From Terana coerulea (lineage: Eukaryota; Basidiomycota; Agaricomycetes; Polyporales; Phanerochaetaceae): a stretch of DNA of 64,000 nt. The DNA lies in the NCBI GenBank assembly GCA_024811115.1, contig JAKOGH010000035.1, positions 1 to 64,000 on the forward strand, read 5' to 3'. Position numbers and translations under genes: made by a program. Shown in pieces: positions 45,418 to 56,508 of the stretch. Below the pieces are notes generated by a model that had not been told where the DNA came from, searched no databases, and saw nothing but the letters and a program-made list of their open reading frames with translations. The number at the start of each line of letters is the position of its first letter. Position 1 is the stretch's first letter.

Positions 45418-48400
45418 TCAATGGGCCTCCATTTCTTCCAAGAACGCAAGCCAAGTCTTCTTGTCAATGATGCCCTCGTCTGGCAGCAAATTTTATCAAT
45501 ATCTCACTCGCTCGATAAAGGACCAGTCACTCACAGTATCCTTCAGTGTCAGTGACAACAATGTAGCGCGCACCGAGCTTCGTGAACAGCTGCTGCACGA
45601 GCTCCAACGGCGAATTCGACTGCACCGTCAGAGGAGCCTTAAAAACGTAAGCGTTAACGCCACCAACTGTATCTTAGAAAAAGAAATCGGGCTAACCTGG
45701 TCCATGTAGACGCTGAAGTCCAAGGGATCGGTCGCATGGATCGAGCCAGTCTCCCCAGCGGAGGAGAACGACGACGCCATCGGGTTGTTCACATGGCCGT
45801 AGGATGCCATGCTGTGGAACAGCACCAGACTGTCCGCGTCATCCGCGACGATGCCTACCAAACACGGTTAATGGCTTGTCTGACTCGGACTACATAATGT
45901 GCGTACTGAGAGCATGTTCGAGCTCGTTCGCCCCGATGTAGCCGACCATGCGGAGCCCGCCCTCAACTTCCCTGACGATCGGGAACCCGCTGTCGCCATG
46001 GCCGGCTTCGAGCAGGCGCTGCAGCTTGTCCCGGAGGGTCTTGACGCTCTGGCGCGGTTCGACGCGGATGACCTCGACATCTCTGTCCGTCTATATCAAC
46101 CAGTCAGGAGACGACTGTTGGCAAACTGATAGATTACGCACCACGTCGTTGATCTCACGATCTACCCAGCTGTAGTCGTGCTTAGGGTCCAGATACGGAA
46201 GCTGGGCAAGCCTGTTGTGTACTTTAGTACGCTACCTGGACAGTCGTTGCTCGCCACCTACCCAATGACAAGATCGTATATGCCTTTGGGTTCCAGAGCA
46301 TCCGCGACGGTCTTAGCGACCAGCACTGCCAGCATGACGGGCACAGCATACGTGAGCGTGTCCGTCAGCTCGAACATGATAACCGCGAGCGAGACGGTCG
46401 TGCGCTGTGCGAGAACAACCGTCAGACGAGTGCGCTCGTAAAACACGAAAATCTGGCAACGCACGGTGACGCCAGACAAGCTGGCCGCGGCGCCCACCAT
46501 TGCATAGAGACCGGGGATCACACAGTCCAAGTCGCCTCTGCATGTTGCAAACATCCGACTGTCAGGGTACGAGTACTGCATCCACTGAACAAGGATGCCG
46601 ACAATGCGCCCGGCACATGCGCCCACTGCAAGCCGCCATGAGCCAGCATCCACCCACATATTAGGCTGTTCCGCTTACCGCCAAGACTGGGAATGAAGAT
46701 GCCGGCAGGCAGCTTGATACCGAACGTGACGATGGTCAAAGCGCCTTTGACCACTAATGCGACGGCGATGGCTCTGATGACTGACAGGGCCTGCTGTGGC
46801 GGGTTCAGAACGCACAGAGGCTGATGGGAGTTAGTGCTGCCAGTCTCGCATTCGGCGAACAGGTTGGCGACGAGCTCGGTGCCTCCCATACGGGTGTATG
46901 GGTTGACGAAGCAGAGCAGACTGGTCGCCAGGGTCACCTACAGTGTCATCAGCATAGCGCTTGAGAGACGCGTGAATAGCCATCTCACAAGGATGACTTC
47001 GATAACTGGATGGCGCTTTATCCAAGTTCCGTTGCGAACACGTTTCGTCCACCGGATGTTGAGCTTAGAAAACCATGCTCCCCAGACACCCTTTAGCAGA
47101 CCGTGAGCACGAGTTATGGCGGAAAGCGGGTAGGCTTACACCAAAGATACCAAGGAACAGGAATGGAATGAGCTCATACGTATGCCAGTCCTGTGGGTAC
47201 TGAGAGTTAGTTACTGAGTGTACAACGCGGCCCTTGCGCACCTTGTCGTACGTCACCTGGAATAAAACCAGTTTGCCACTACCGAAGGGATCCAGAAGTT
47301 TCAAAGTCATGGCGGCAACCATTGCACAGAAGAAGCTACCACCGGCTAGTCAGCCCGAGCCTGCGAGCGTGCATTTAGGACGCACCTCCTCCACATGACC
47401 TTGGCAGGGAAGAAGTAAGACACTTCCTCCAAGCTGAATAGCACGCCGCCGATAGGAGCACCGAAAGCGACCGCGACTCCGGCGGCACATGCTGCGCTCA
47501 GCACTTCACGTCGTTTAGCTGCAAGGTAGGGTCAGCAAAGAGGCGTTATTCGTTTTTGAGAAGCCCGTCTACCTTCGTTGGTCTCGTACTTGCCGAAAAA
47601 CCTGCTGACAATGTTTCCGATACAAGAAGCAATGTGAACGAAGGGGCCCTCCTTGCCTGTGCAGTGGCTATCAGAGAGTGAACCATGAGTTAACGTCGGC
47701 AAACGCACCTAGAGAAAGGCCGGATGCAGTTGAGAGAGCCAGGCCGACCGACTTGGTGAAAAGTGTTCTGCCACCAAGGTATCCATGAATGACGAAGCCT
47801 GTCAAGAGTGAGCACATGGGCTAAATCCAGCATTCCGCGGCCACTCACCGGAGAGGATCGTCTTGATCTCTGGGATGCCACTGCCAGCGGCCTTGACAAA
47901 TCCAAGTCAGAGATCTCGCTGGGTATATGCGTAGACAGCATGCAGTATGACTTACATAGAACATGACTTTCCGCTTGGGATCAGAAGGCACAGGTGAGCC
48001 TTTGCCCCTGTCGTCTTCCGGACCAAAGGTGGGGGCGAGCACACCAGAGTCTTTGCGAGTTACGAATGTCGTGGAGGCGGTCAGATATATCGTGAGGAGG
48101 CAGGACAGGACTGCCCAAGTGAGCTGAAAACCGGATCGCCATTATTCATCATTTTTCTTTGAAGTCCATGTTTACTCACAGCAACAACGACATATACAAG
48201 GTATTCCACCATTTCCGATTCGAGCAACAACCACGGTGTTCCGTTGACGACAGGTCCGAATGCTTCCGCCCATGTTCGCCAGCTAGGACACGAGTTTTCA
48301 TCGCCAAAGGCAAGTGAAAATGCAGGAGCAAACGTGCGCGGGGCATTGGTGTGTAGGGTGGGGCAGCAGAAATATTTAGACCTCAGCCATCCGGATGTAC

Positions 48401-49103
48401 AGTATCCTTCCTTGAAGTCAAACAACCACTGCTCGCTCCGGATGATCATGAAGGCAACGATGGCAGTGAGAACCCCAACGATAGACACCACGAGCCAGCC
48501 AATGCTTCTGTCCATGAGTCGCCGCATCCTGCCTGTTGTTGACTTGCGGCGGCGGAGGCGGGCCTGGCGGACAGAGTCTTTGATGGCGTCGTGCAGCCAG
48601 TCGATGGAAGAGAAGGACGAGTACCAGACACGAATACCGTTGGTTTTTATGTCGCCCTCCGCCGCACCGGGCCCCTTGCTGTCTGCGTAGTTTTGACGAT
48701 CATACGCAGAAATGGGTCGCTCTCGTATATATGAGAGGTGTTCAACGAAGGAAATAGGCGAGGCGCCGCCGGGAGAAGCGGGCACAGAGATGTAGCCCTT
48801 GGGAATCATTAGGCCTTGCAGAGATGCTATTCCGCGTCTGAGGTTCAGTTTGGCCTTGGACAGCTTCCTCGGTTGACTTGGTACTGTTCCGTACGCGGTA
48901 CGCGGGGACGTAGCATCCAAGGATGTGGTTTCGTCCGGATCCTGGTCCTGGTCTGCGCGTTCATGTCCAATGGAAAGTAATCGCTGGCGCCGCCATCTCG
49001 TACTAGACGGCCCACTCAGCGGGCCAGAGGGTAATTCTTCCGACCGTGCCAAAGACAGGTTGGATCGGCTCCTTTTCAACGTGGACTTTCTCGACAAGGA
49101 CAT
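45418..49103 (-). CDS. CLC-type chloride channel/antiporter (Gef1-like)
   Basis: Large polytopic CLC protein, by similarity to yeast Gef1 an intracellular Cl-/H+ exchanger of Golgi and vacuole. Starts at 49103 ([20 protein letters not shown]) with a long basic cytosolic N-terminus, then [13 protein letters not shown] before the first membrane helix ([19 protein letters not shown]). Selectivity-filter motifs are present: [11 protein letters not shown] near 47850-47880, [10 protein letters not shown] near 47630-47660 with the gating Glu, and [11 protein letters not shown] near 46680-46710. C-terminal CBS-domain segments include [12 protein letters not shown] and [18 protein letters not shown], ending EEMEAH at 45418. 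Roughly a dozen short introns interrupt it. Borders were not resolved one by one, so span is firmer than exon detail. Divergent from SMD3. Confidence 0.9.
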
Positions 49104-49536
49104 CGACGGCTATGTAGCAGTCAAGAATCACTATTATGGAATATTTCTGTGAAAGATTGGCTCTGGAAGTGACGCATAGCGGGAAGGGTGCGGGTCGCTT
49201 AGCTGGGATAGAAGCTTTTGAACGTAAGGAAACTCACCAGGTGAAGAGGGATGCTTGACCAGCTACTCAAGGGGCTGCCACGTTGCTTGTGCGCGGCGAG
49301 GCCAAGGAAGAAAGCGATTTTCCTGGAGTATGTGGTGGCCTGGGGCGAAGCAGGGCAACCGACCGCCTCTGCGCATCTAAGACCAGTGACCGTGACCTTC
49401 ACTCTTTCGGGAATTGATCCGTGGCCAACTGGGCAAAGTCTAGTAGACGCTCATTCCGCATTTAGAAACGCTCCCTGCTGAGCGTGGACATCGTTGACCA
49501 CCGCCCACCACACGTTCTACTCGCCATCCACCGATC
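49104..49536. other. Divergent promoter between CLC and SMD3
   Basis: 433 bp upstream of both genes. No clear TATA, as expected for housekeeping SMD3. Confidence 0.45.
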
Positions 49537-50152
49537 ATGTCGACATCAGGCCTCGGTGTACCCGTAAAGCTCCTTCACGAATCTCTCGGACATGTCATTA
49601 CTGTCGAGCTCAAGACCGGTCAGCTTTACCGCGGCAAGCTCGCTGAAGGTACGCGCAAATTGGGTCGTATTCACGAGCCACCTCCTGATCACTGCTGCCA
49701 CTACACGCTATAGCTGAGGATAACCTGAACATTGCGCTTAAGGACATCACCGTGACTGGACGTGATGGCCGCGTATCCCAACTCGACCAAGTGTATATTC
49801 GCGGCAGCATGGTTCGCTTCTTCATTGTACCAGACATGCTTCAGAATGCCCCCATGTACGTTGCGTCCCTTCAAACCATTTTCTGCACGCTGCTTACGTA
49901 GCTATTTAGGTTCAAGCGTGTTGGACCGAACGCTATGAAGGGAAGAGGTATTGGTACGGCACGTGGAAGGGCTACCATCATGAGAGGTACGTTCACTCGA
50001 GCTCTGTCTTCTGCATACACTGAGTATATTTTGTCTGCCTTCAGCAAATGGTACGCAGCTCTATTGTTTGAACAATCTTCAGGGCGTGCTAACTAGTGTT
50101 CGCAGCTCGCCGTGGTCGCGGCGTTCCATCCGCACGTGGAATCAGGCGGTAA
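49537..50152 (+). CDS. SMD3: Small nuclear ribonucleoprotein Sm D3
   Basis: Core spliceosomal Sm protein that joins the heptameric ring around U1, U2, U4 and U5 snRNA. Sm1 motif reads [17 protein letters not shown]; Sm2 is [16 protein letters not shown]. The C-terminus is an RG-rich tail ([30 protein letters not shown]) like that methylated in other SmD3 proteins. Exons: 49537-49648, 49714-49855, 49910-49986, a 6-nt micro-exon 50045-50050 (caaatg), and 50106-50152. The micro-exon completes ATIMRANARRGRG; both surrounding introns have gtacg donors, and the second has a branch-point-like gctaact. About 127 residues, normal for the family. Start chosen at the only in-frame ATG before VPVKLLHE. 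Confidence 0.93.
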
Positions 50153-50654
50153 TCTTCTACCACACTGGACAAACGTACCAACGTTCGCTTTCTCCCGACA
50201 AAATCGCTCCGAAAGCACAACGAAGAACATACCGCTCGTACTTTTTGGGTGGTCGCAAGATATTCCAGCTTCCGCTGCGCTCTTTGGAGATTATCACTCA
50301 AGGTCATAGACCACCACGAACCTTTGCGCCTCCGTTGCTACCAATATCTGTTGTTTGTCATCGCTGTATCATCACTCTTGCAACTTTTCAATGTACGCAT
50401 CGAGCTGGGCACTACAGTGTGACGGCTGCTGGTCTCGTGGTCAGGCAGCGGCACCAGACAACAGATGAGCACTGGATAACAAGTTTCTGAAAACGGGACG
50501 TCTAATGTTACAGATGATATACGACTGCGGTAAGACAAGTAACAAGCAGCGATGCGCGCTGCATTCCTTAGGAGTCCGATAGTGGTAAAAAGGCAAGTCA
50601 GCAGCGCAGAAACATACAGTACTAATGGCGGTGTGCATTCGAAGAGGGCCAGAG
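50153..50654. other. Convergent spacer between SMD3 and CTR
   Basis: About 500 bp between convergent stops, no gene seen. Confidence 0.5.
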
Positions 50655-51439
50655 TTAGTGGCAAGCCATGCCCTTGCCTGCTCCAGAAGCCCCAGCCAGT
50701 ACCGCCTCTACGTCCATGCGAGAGTTGAAGATAAAGTGGCCGAGTGCTGCCCCGACAACGGTAGCGAGGATCAAGTATGCCTGAAGTGTGCCCGACGGCT
50801 CAGTGACGGGATTCCGCTGAAACTGCTTTCTCGTGAGGACTCACGTTGTACGTCATAAAGACTAGCATGAGAAAGAATGACAGGAATACCTGGGCCGCAT
50901 ACAGGATCGAGCGGCTCACGCGCATCGTCGCTGGGATGGGGGTTCTACGCTTTATGAGCTTCACTCTTCTCAACTGCACATAAAAAGCCGTGTACACACC
51001 CAGTCGGTTCCTTGCCAACCCGAACACCAGTCAACAACCCCGCCTCTTCGCTGTCGATCTCGGGAGAGTGCCGACCACTCACCGTGCCGCCGCGCGCCTT
51101 GCCCTTGTTCTGTGCACTGAGCGTCGCTGCGATGCGCACGTCGGCGACCTTCTGTGCCTCGCGCAGCCACTCGTAGAGCACGCCGAGCGCGACGATCGCG
51201 AGGCAGGAGAAGACGAAGGCGTGCGTCGTCGAGATGTGCCACGAGCGAAAGACGATGCAGGTGTTCTCGATCTGGGTGTTCCTGGGGCAGGTAAGTGAAT
51301 AAGCCACGAGAGGGGGAGAACAGAGTGAGGTTGAAGGTAGCACCGACCAGAGCATGTTCATGGCACACCGCTTCAAGGGCGGTGAGGGCGTCGCCGGCAT
51401 GTTGTGCCCCGCATGTCCTCCGTGGTCGCCGTGATCCAT
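50655..51439 (-). CDS. Ctr-family copper transporter
   Basis: Copper(I) uptake or vacuolar copper export channel of the Ctr family. N-terminus is His/Gly/Met-rich (MDHGDHGGHAGHNM), then CAMNMLW and TQIENTCIVF before TM1 (THAFVFSCLAIVALGVLY). TM2 has the essential M-x3-M motif (MLVFM) and TM3 the G-x3-G packing motif (GAALG). Exons on the minus strand: 51439-51348, 51281 to about 51030, 50973-50845, 50780-50655. The second intron is inferred: reading through gives a stop, whereas removing 52 nt (donor gttcgg, acceptor gtgcag) or 46 nt (donor gttggc) joins LLTG to LRRVKLIKRR in frame. A one-base indel is the alternative. Divergent from PRE9; 279 bp between starts. Confidence 0.85.
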
Positions 51440-51718
51440 GTCGAGTATCCTTCGGGTGCCCTACTTGAGGAGTATGTAAAGCGAGTGGACCAAAAGGATT
51501 CCGTATGTATTCTTCCGAGGCGGCGAAAATTAGCAGAGACTCTGAAGGCTGCAGGCAGCTGGCAGGACGGAGGCTGTTGCAAGCGGAGACAAGCAGCGGG
51601 GATGCTAGGCGCCGGCCTATACTCACATCGGCAACGTCCGATCGACGCGTACGCAGGCAGACGCGTAACTGCAGCTTCACTTCAGCACTCATCCCATTCA
51701 CCTCCTCCGCATACCATC
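51440..51718. promoter_or_regulatory. Short divergent promoter between CTR and PRE9
   Basis: 279 bp serve two divergent starts. No copper-response motif (GCTG/TTTGCTC type) could be pointed to with confidence. Confidence 0.4.
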
Positions 51719-52884
51719 ATGGTAAGTAGTCCCGGTAGACGTTTACTCAATTTGAAGACTTACTGAATCAATGTTATTTAGGCCAGACGTTATGATAGTA
51801 CGTCCGGCGTGCTCAAGCTGCTTAACGTTATTAACTGTGTTTGTGATCAGGCCGTACGACAATCTTCTCACCAGAGGGTACGCTCATTCCAATGACTTTA
51901 AGGGAGTAGATGATTCATATACCCCACTTAGGTCGTCTATACCAAAGTGAGTACCAAAACCAAGGAAAAGCAGGGCGTAATCTCACGCCACCGCCATAGT
52001 CGAGTACGCTATGGAAGCCATCTCACACGCCGGAACCGTCCTCGGCGTGCTGACCAAGGAAGGCGTAGTACTAGCTGCGGAGAAGAAGGTGACAGGAAGC
52101 TACTTGATTTGTCCGGGCGCGAAGGATGGCGGATACGGTGGTAGCGGCGAGAAGGTCTTCATGCTCAACTCGTGCGTCATCATGCTCACACATCTCGGCA
52201 TGTGCTAACGTTTTGCACGCAGGAATGTGGTGGCAGGCGTTGCAGGCCTTACCGCCGACGCGAACTCGCTCATCAACTTCGCGCGTGAGGCGGCGCAAAG
52301 ACATTTGTTCCAGTACAACGAGGACATACCCGTCGAGATGCTTGCGCAGCGGATGTGCGACCTGAAGCAGGGCTACACACAATACGGAGGTCTGCCTGGC
52401 TTTTCCTCACACTCGCTCAATGCAAGCTGAACGTGCTTTGTAGGACTGCGTCCATTCGGCGTATCGCTGCTGTACGCGGGCTACGACCCGCACTACCGCT
52501 TCCAGCTGTATCACAGTGACCCGTCAGGCAACTACTCGGGTTGGAAGGCGACGTGCATCGGCGCGAACAACGGCACTGCGCAAAGCTTGCTGAAGCAGGA
52601 GTACAAGGACGAGATCACGCTCGAAGAAGCCATCGCGCTCGTCCTGAAGGTGATGAGCAAGACAATGGACAGTACGACGCTAGGGAGTGAGAAGTGTAAG
52701 CACGGCTTATTCGTTGGGTGCAGTGGGCGTTGTGCTGATGGCTGAGCAGTGGAGTTCGCGACCCTGACGCTTGACGCGGAGAAGCGACCCAAGGCCAAGA
52801 TCTACCGTCCGGCTGAAATCGACGCCTTGCTACGAAAGCACGACTTGGCGAAGAAAGGAAGAAGACACCGAGATGAAGTCTTGA
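51719..52884 (+). CDS. PRE9: 20S proteasome alpha subunit (PRE9/PSMA4 type)
   Basis: Alpha-ring subunit of the 20S proteasome. Spliced N-terminus reads [27 protein letters not shown], the diagnostic alpha signature of the PSMA4/Pre9 subunit; later blocks are [38 protein letters not shown] and [15 protein letters not shown]. The first exons are tiny: 51719-51721 (the ATG alone), 51782-51797 (16 nt), 51851-51877 (27 nt), 51932-51946 (15 nt), then 52000 onward. The usual Val in YQVEYAM is Ile here. Near the end, AAA at 52854-52856 has one A too many: with it the frame runs on to 53015; with one A removed the tail is [10 protein letters not shown] and stops at 52884, as fungal orthologs do. Confidence 0.92.
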
Positions 52885-53329
52885 TAGCTTACGGTGATCA
52901 TGTAGACATTGGACTGGCACTCAGCTCTGTACAACAATCGCATCCCTCTTGTTATCATCCTTGGAAGGCCTTGCCTTCGGGCGGTCACGCAGCGCGGATG
53001 ATAAAACTCTGCTAGGTGTGCAAACGGAGGGCTAATTACAGTGCTAATATTGTCTCAATTGAATACATAGTGTTGCGATCACCTATAAATCGACTGTGCT
53101 CAGAGTTCTAGTGTGGATCTTGACCCAACTTCGAGTCTTCGACCTGCTCACTGCAGCAGTTCAGTGAGCGCTTGCTTGACCATGGATCGGGATCGAGATC
53201 TGCAGAAATTTCAGTAGCGCTCATTGAACATATCCAAACACATTGCTCCTTCGTTGACCACAGTCTCCCCATCCCAGACAGGGCCAAACCCCTCCAAGTT
53301 TGTATACACAGTAAAAGAGCCATACTAAG
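52885..53329. other. Spacer and TSR1 promoter
   Basis: 445 bp between PRE9 and TSR1 on the same strand. Nothing recognised. Confidence 0.45.
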
Positions 53330-56227
53330 ATGGTTCAGTCAGCGCACCACCATCGGCCGACGCTCAAGCAGGTGAGCTTACCATGTTTTCCGTTATGCAT
53401 CAAGCTCATTGCCTTTGCAGCAAAACAAGTCTTTCAAGTCAAAGCATGCCACGAAGGGCTCACTGAAGGAAGCAGCAAAAGGTGAGTATTGGTGTCAAAT
53501 CATGCTGAGCGGACATAAAATACTGTGGATATCCGGATAGATTCTTACGCTGTCCCGCAGGTAAATTCAATCGCCAATCCCCCAAGACGGCGAACGCCTC
53601 TGCTGCCACAGCGCAACAACGCCTCAACCGGAAGAACCATGCAAAACAAGTACAAGCGCAGAAGAGACAGACAGTTGTCTCTGCAGCGCGACTATTCAGT
53701 GGCGTGGATGGCACTCCGCGGATAGTGGCCGTCATCCCCCTAACAGAGGATGTGGACGCAGCATCAGTTGCATCCGGTCTTGGAGAGTCGTTGGATGTTT
53801 CGGAGGAAGTACCTAGGCAGGGTTTGTGGAAGCTCCGGTGCGTCGCATATCTTAGGCTAACCTCATGGATCTCATGCCGTCGGTCCGTTCAGAGCAGACC
53901 GTTTCAAGACCTCCCTACAATTTATCACCGTACCCCACAGACGCCTCTACGCAACTCTTGATGCCTGCAGAGTTGCGGACTACGTCGTTTTGGCGCTATC
54001 CTCCGAAGTCGAAGTCGACACATGGGGGACACCCTGCTTCGTGCCCTCCAAGCGCAGGGTCTCCCCGAGGTCGTCACCGTCATTGCCTCTCCGTCCCCGA
54101 TGGACCCCAAAGCGAAGACGGGCATCATGAAGTCGCTCCTTTCGTTCATCCAGTACTTTGTGCCCAGCCAAACGCGAATATTTGATCTGCACACAGGCGC
54201 AGACAAGCTGAACGCGTTGCGTACAATGTGCGAAGGCAAGCCAGAGGACGTCAAGTGGCGCGAGGGCCGACCTTATGTTCTTGCTGAGGATGTGGCGTGG
54301 TCTGAGGGCACGCTAGCGATCACGGGCGTCGTCCGCGGGTCGTCGCTGTCGGCCAACCGACTGGTTCACATACCAAACTTTGGTGATTATCAGATCTCAA
54401 AAGTGAGCATATGCGCCTAGGTTATGGAAAAGACTCTGATATGATGATGCTAGATTATGTCCGCGCCTCCTGCTCGCCATAAACCTGGGCAAGGCTCGAT
54501 GGATGTAGAATCTGCCGTCCTGGCCGAGCCGGTCGCGGATGACGCTGATTCCTTGGTGTCAAGCAACGAGCCTGATGACCTGACGAATGAACAAACATGG
54601 CCTACAGAGGAAGAAATGGCTGGTGGTCCCAACGACATGACTATCGGTCACTCGATACCGGACGCAAAATCCGGTACCACACCAAAAGCCGTGCGGCGGC
54701 TCCCAAAGGGTACCAGCGAGTACCAAGCTGCATGGATCGTGGACGAGAGCGATGACGAGGATGACGAAGGAGAGGAGGATGGCAGCGAGGCAGGCATGGA
54801 CGGAGCGGAGGAGATGGAAGATGTGCCCGCCAATGACGAGGACGAAACCGAGATGGCTACAGACGGCCGCAGAAGTGTCGCGTTCCAAGATCCGGATTTC
54901 GAGGATCTGGACATGGAAGAAGAGGGCCGACAGTAAGTGTACTCGCCTTGCATGCGCTGGTAACCTCGCTAACGCAACCTGTCAGACTGAAGGATTGGCG
55001 AGATCGCAAGCGCGAAGAAGAAAATGACGTGCAATTCCCCGACGAAATTGACACGCCGATGGACGTTCCCGCACGCGCACGGTTCCAGCGGTATCGTGGA
55101 CTGCGGTCGTTCCGCACAAGTCCTTGGGATCCCTACGAGAACTTGCCTCGGGACTACGCCAGAATTTTCCAGTTTGAAGACTTCAAGAGGACAGAGCGCA
55201 ATGTCCGGAGGCGTGCAGTGGAGGATGCTGCTGCTGTTCAGGTACGCGCCTGAGTCCTTTCATGCCTGTAGATGTTCATAACGAACGATTTCCATTTTAG
55301 TCTGGAAATCGTGTTACTATCTTCCTTAAGGATGTACCCCAGGAGGTTTCACAGCAACCACAGTTCCCTTTCGTCATCTTTTGGACTCCTCCAGCATGAG
55401 CACAAGAAATCCGTCTTAAACTTCACGGTGCAGCGCAACACAGAATTTGAGGGTTCTGTGCGGTCTAAGGTATGTGGAGGCGATCATATTCTTGCTGGGT
55501 TTTTGACGTATCTCCTGCTTTATAGGATGCTCTTATCCTCTGTGTCGGTCCCCGCAGACTTCGGATAAATCCCATCTACAGTCAGCATACTCGTGGTGGT
55601 GGCAAGGGTGCCAACAACGTACACAAGTTCGAGAGATACCTTCGTCATGGCGCGACCTACGTTGCGACTACGTACGGTCCAGTGATCTTCGGCTCACAGC
55701 CGTGCGTGCTCCTCCGTGAAACAGAGGACTCACAAGGTAAACAGCTCTCAGGAGCTCACCCACAAAACATCACTTACTCATGCTCTTTTAGCTCCTGACC
55801 TTGTGGCTATGGGTAGCTTCTTGAACACCGACACTACGCGCGTTATTACCAAGCGGATCGTTCTCAGTGGTCATCCGTTCAAGGTGCATCGCAAGACTGC
55901 AACCGTGCGGTACATGTTCTTTAATCGAGGTAAACGACCAGCATCGTTCTTTGTCATTGGTGCATACTCTGATGCTGTACCCAAGACGACGTCAACTACT
56001 ACAAGCCTGTGCAACTCCACACCAAGCACGGACGTTCCGGCCACATCCGCGAATCTCTCGGTACTCACGGTTACTTCAAGGCGCATTTCGACGGTCAGAT
56101 TTCACAGATGGATACCGTATGCATGTCCCTTTACAAGCGTGTCTATCCAAAATGGAGCGAGTTGTGGCGAGAGCATAGCGCTTCCGCTCAGATTGCCGAC
56201 AACGATGGGGATAAAATGGAGGAATAA
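53330..56227 (+). CDS. TSR1: 40S ribosome maturation factor Tsr1
   Basis: Bms1-related GTPase-like factor needed for late cytoplasmic 40S maturation. It begins [30 protein letters not shown] and KNHAKQVQ, the usual basic start. Later blocks include AARP2CN-type [18 protein letters not shown], acidic stretches around 54745-54860, then [42 protein letters not shown] and [18 protein letters not shown], ending [12 protein letters not shown]. Exons at the 5' end: 53330-53371, 53421-53481, from 53561; more short introns follow. One extra T in the TTTT run at 55379-55382 breaks the frame between PFVIF and GLLQHEH. The strong conservation on both sides suggests a sequencing indel. Near the normal ~800-residue length. 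Confidence 0.92.
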
Positions 56228-56508
56228 ATTAATTGCGCATTTCTCATTGTAGAACCTGTCCACGTATCTTTACACTTGTTGTTTGTACGACATACACAGT
56301 TTTATTTCTCTGCATGTATATCACAGCCATTAGATCAGAGACCGCTCATATGCGCGGTAATCACGCTGAGTCATCGCAATTGCACCGAATTGCACTCAAA
56401 CTGGAACTCTCACGTCTTCTGCGGCGACTGTGCAGGACATCCACCGCCCATGCTGGCCTCTTCCTGACACAACGCACTTCTAAACACGCCACGTCTACCG
56501 CTATACCC
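56228..56508. other. Spacer before SLC35F-type transporter
   Basis: 281 bp, 3' end of TSR1 and promoter of the next gene. Confidence 0.5.
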
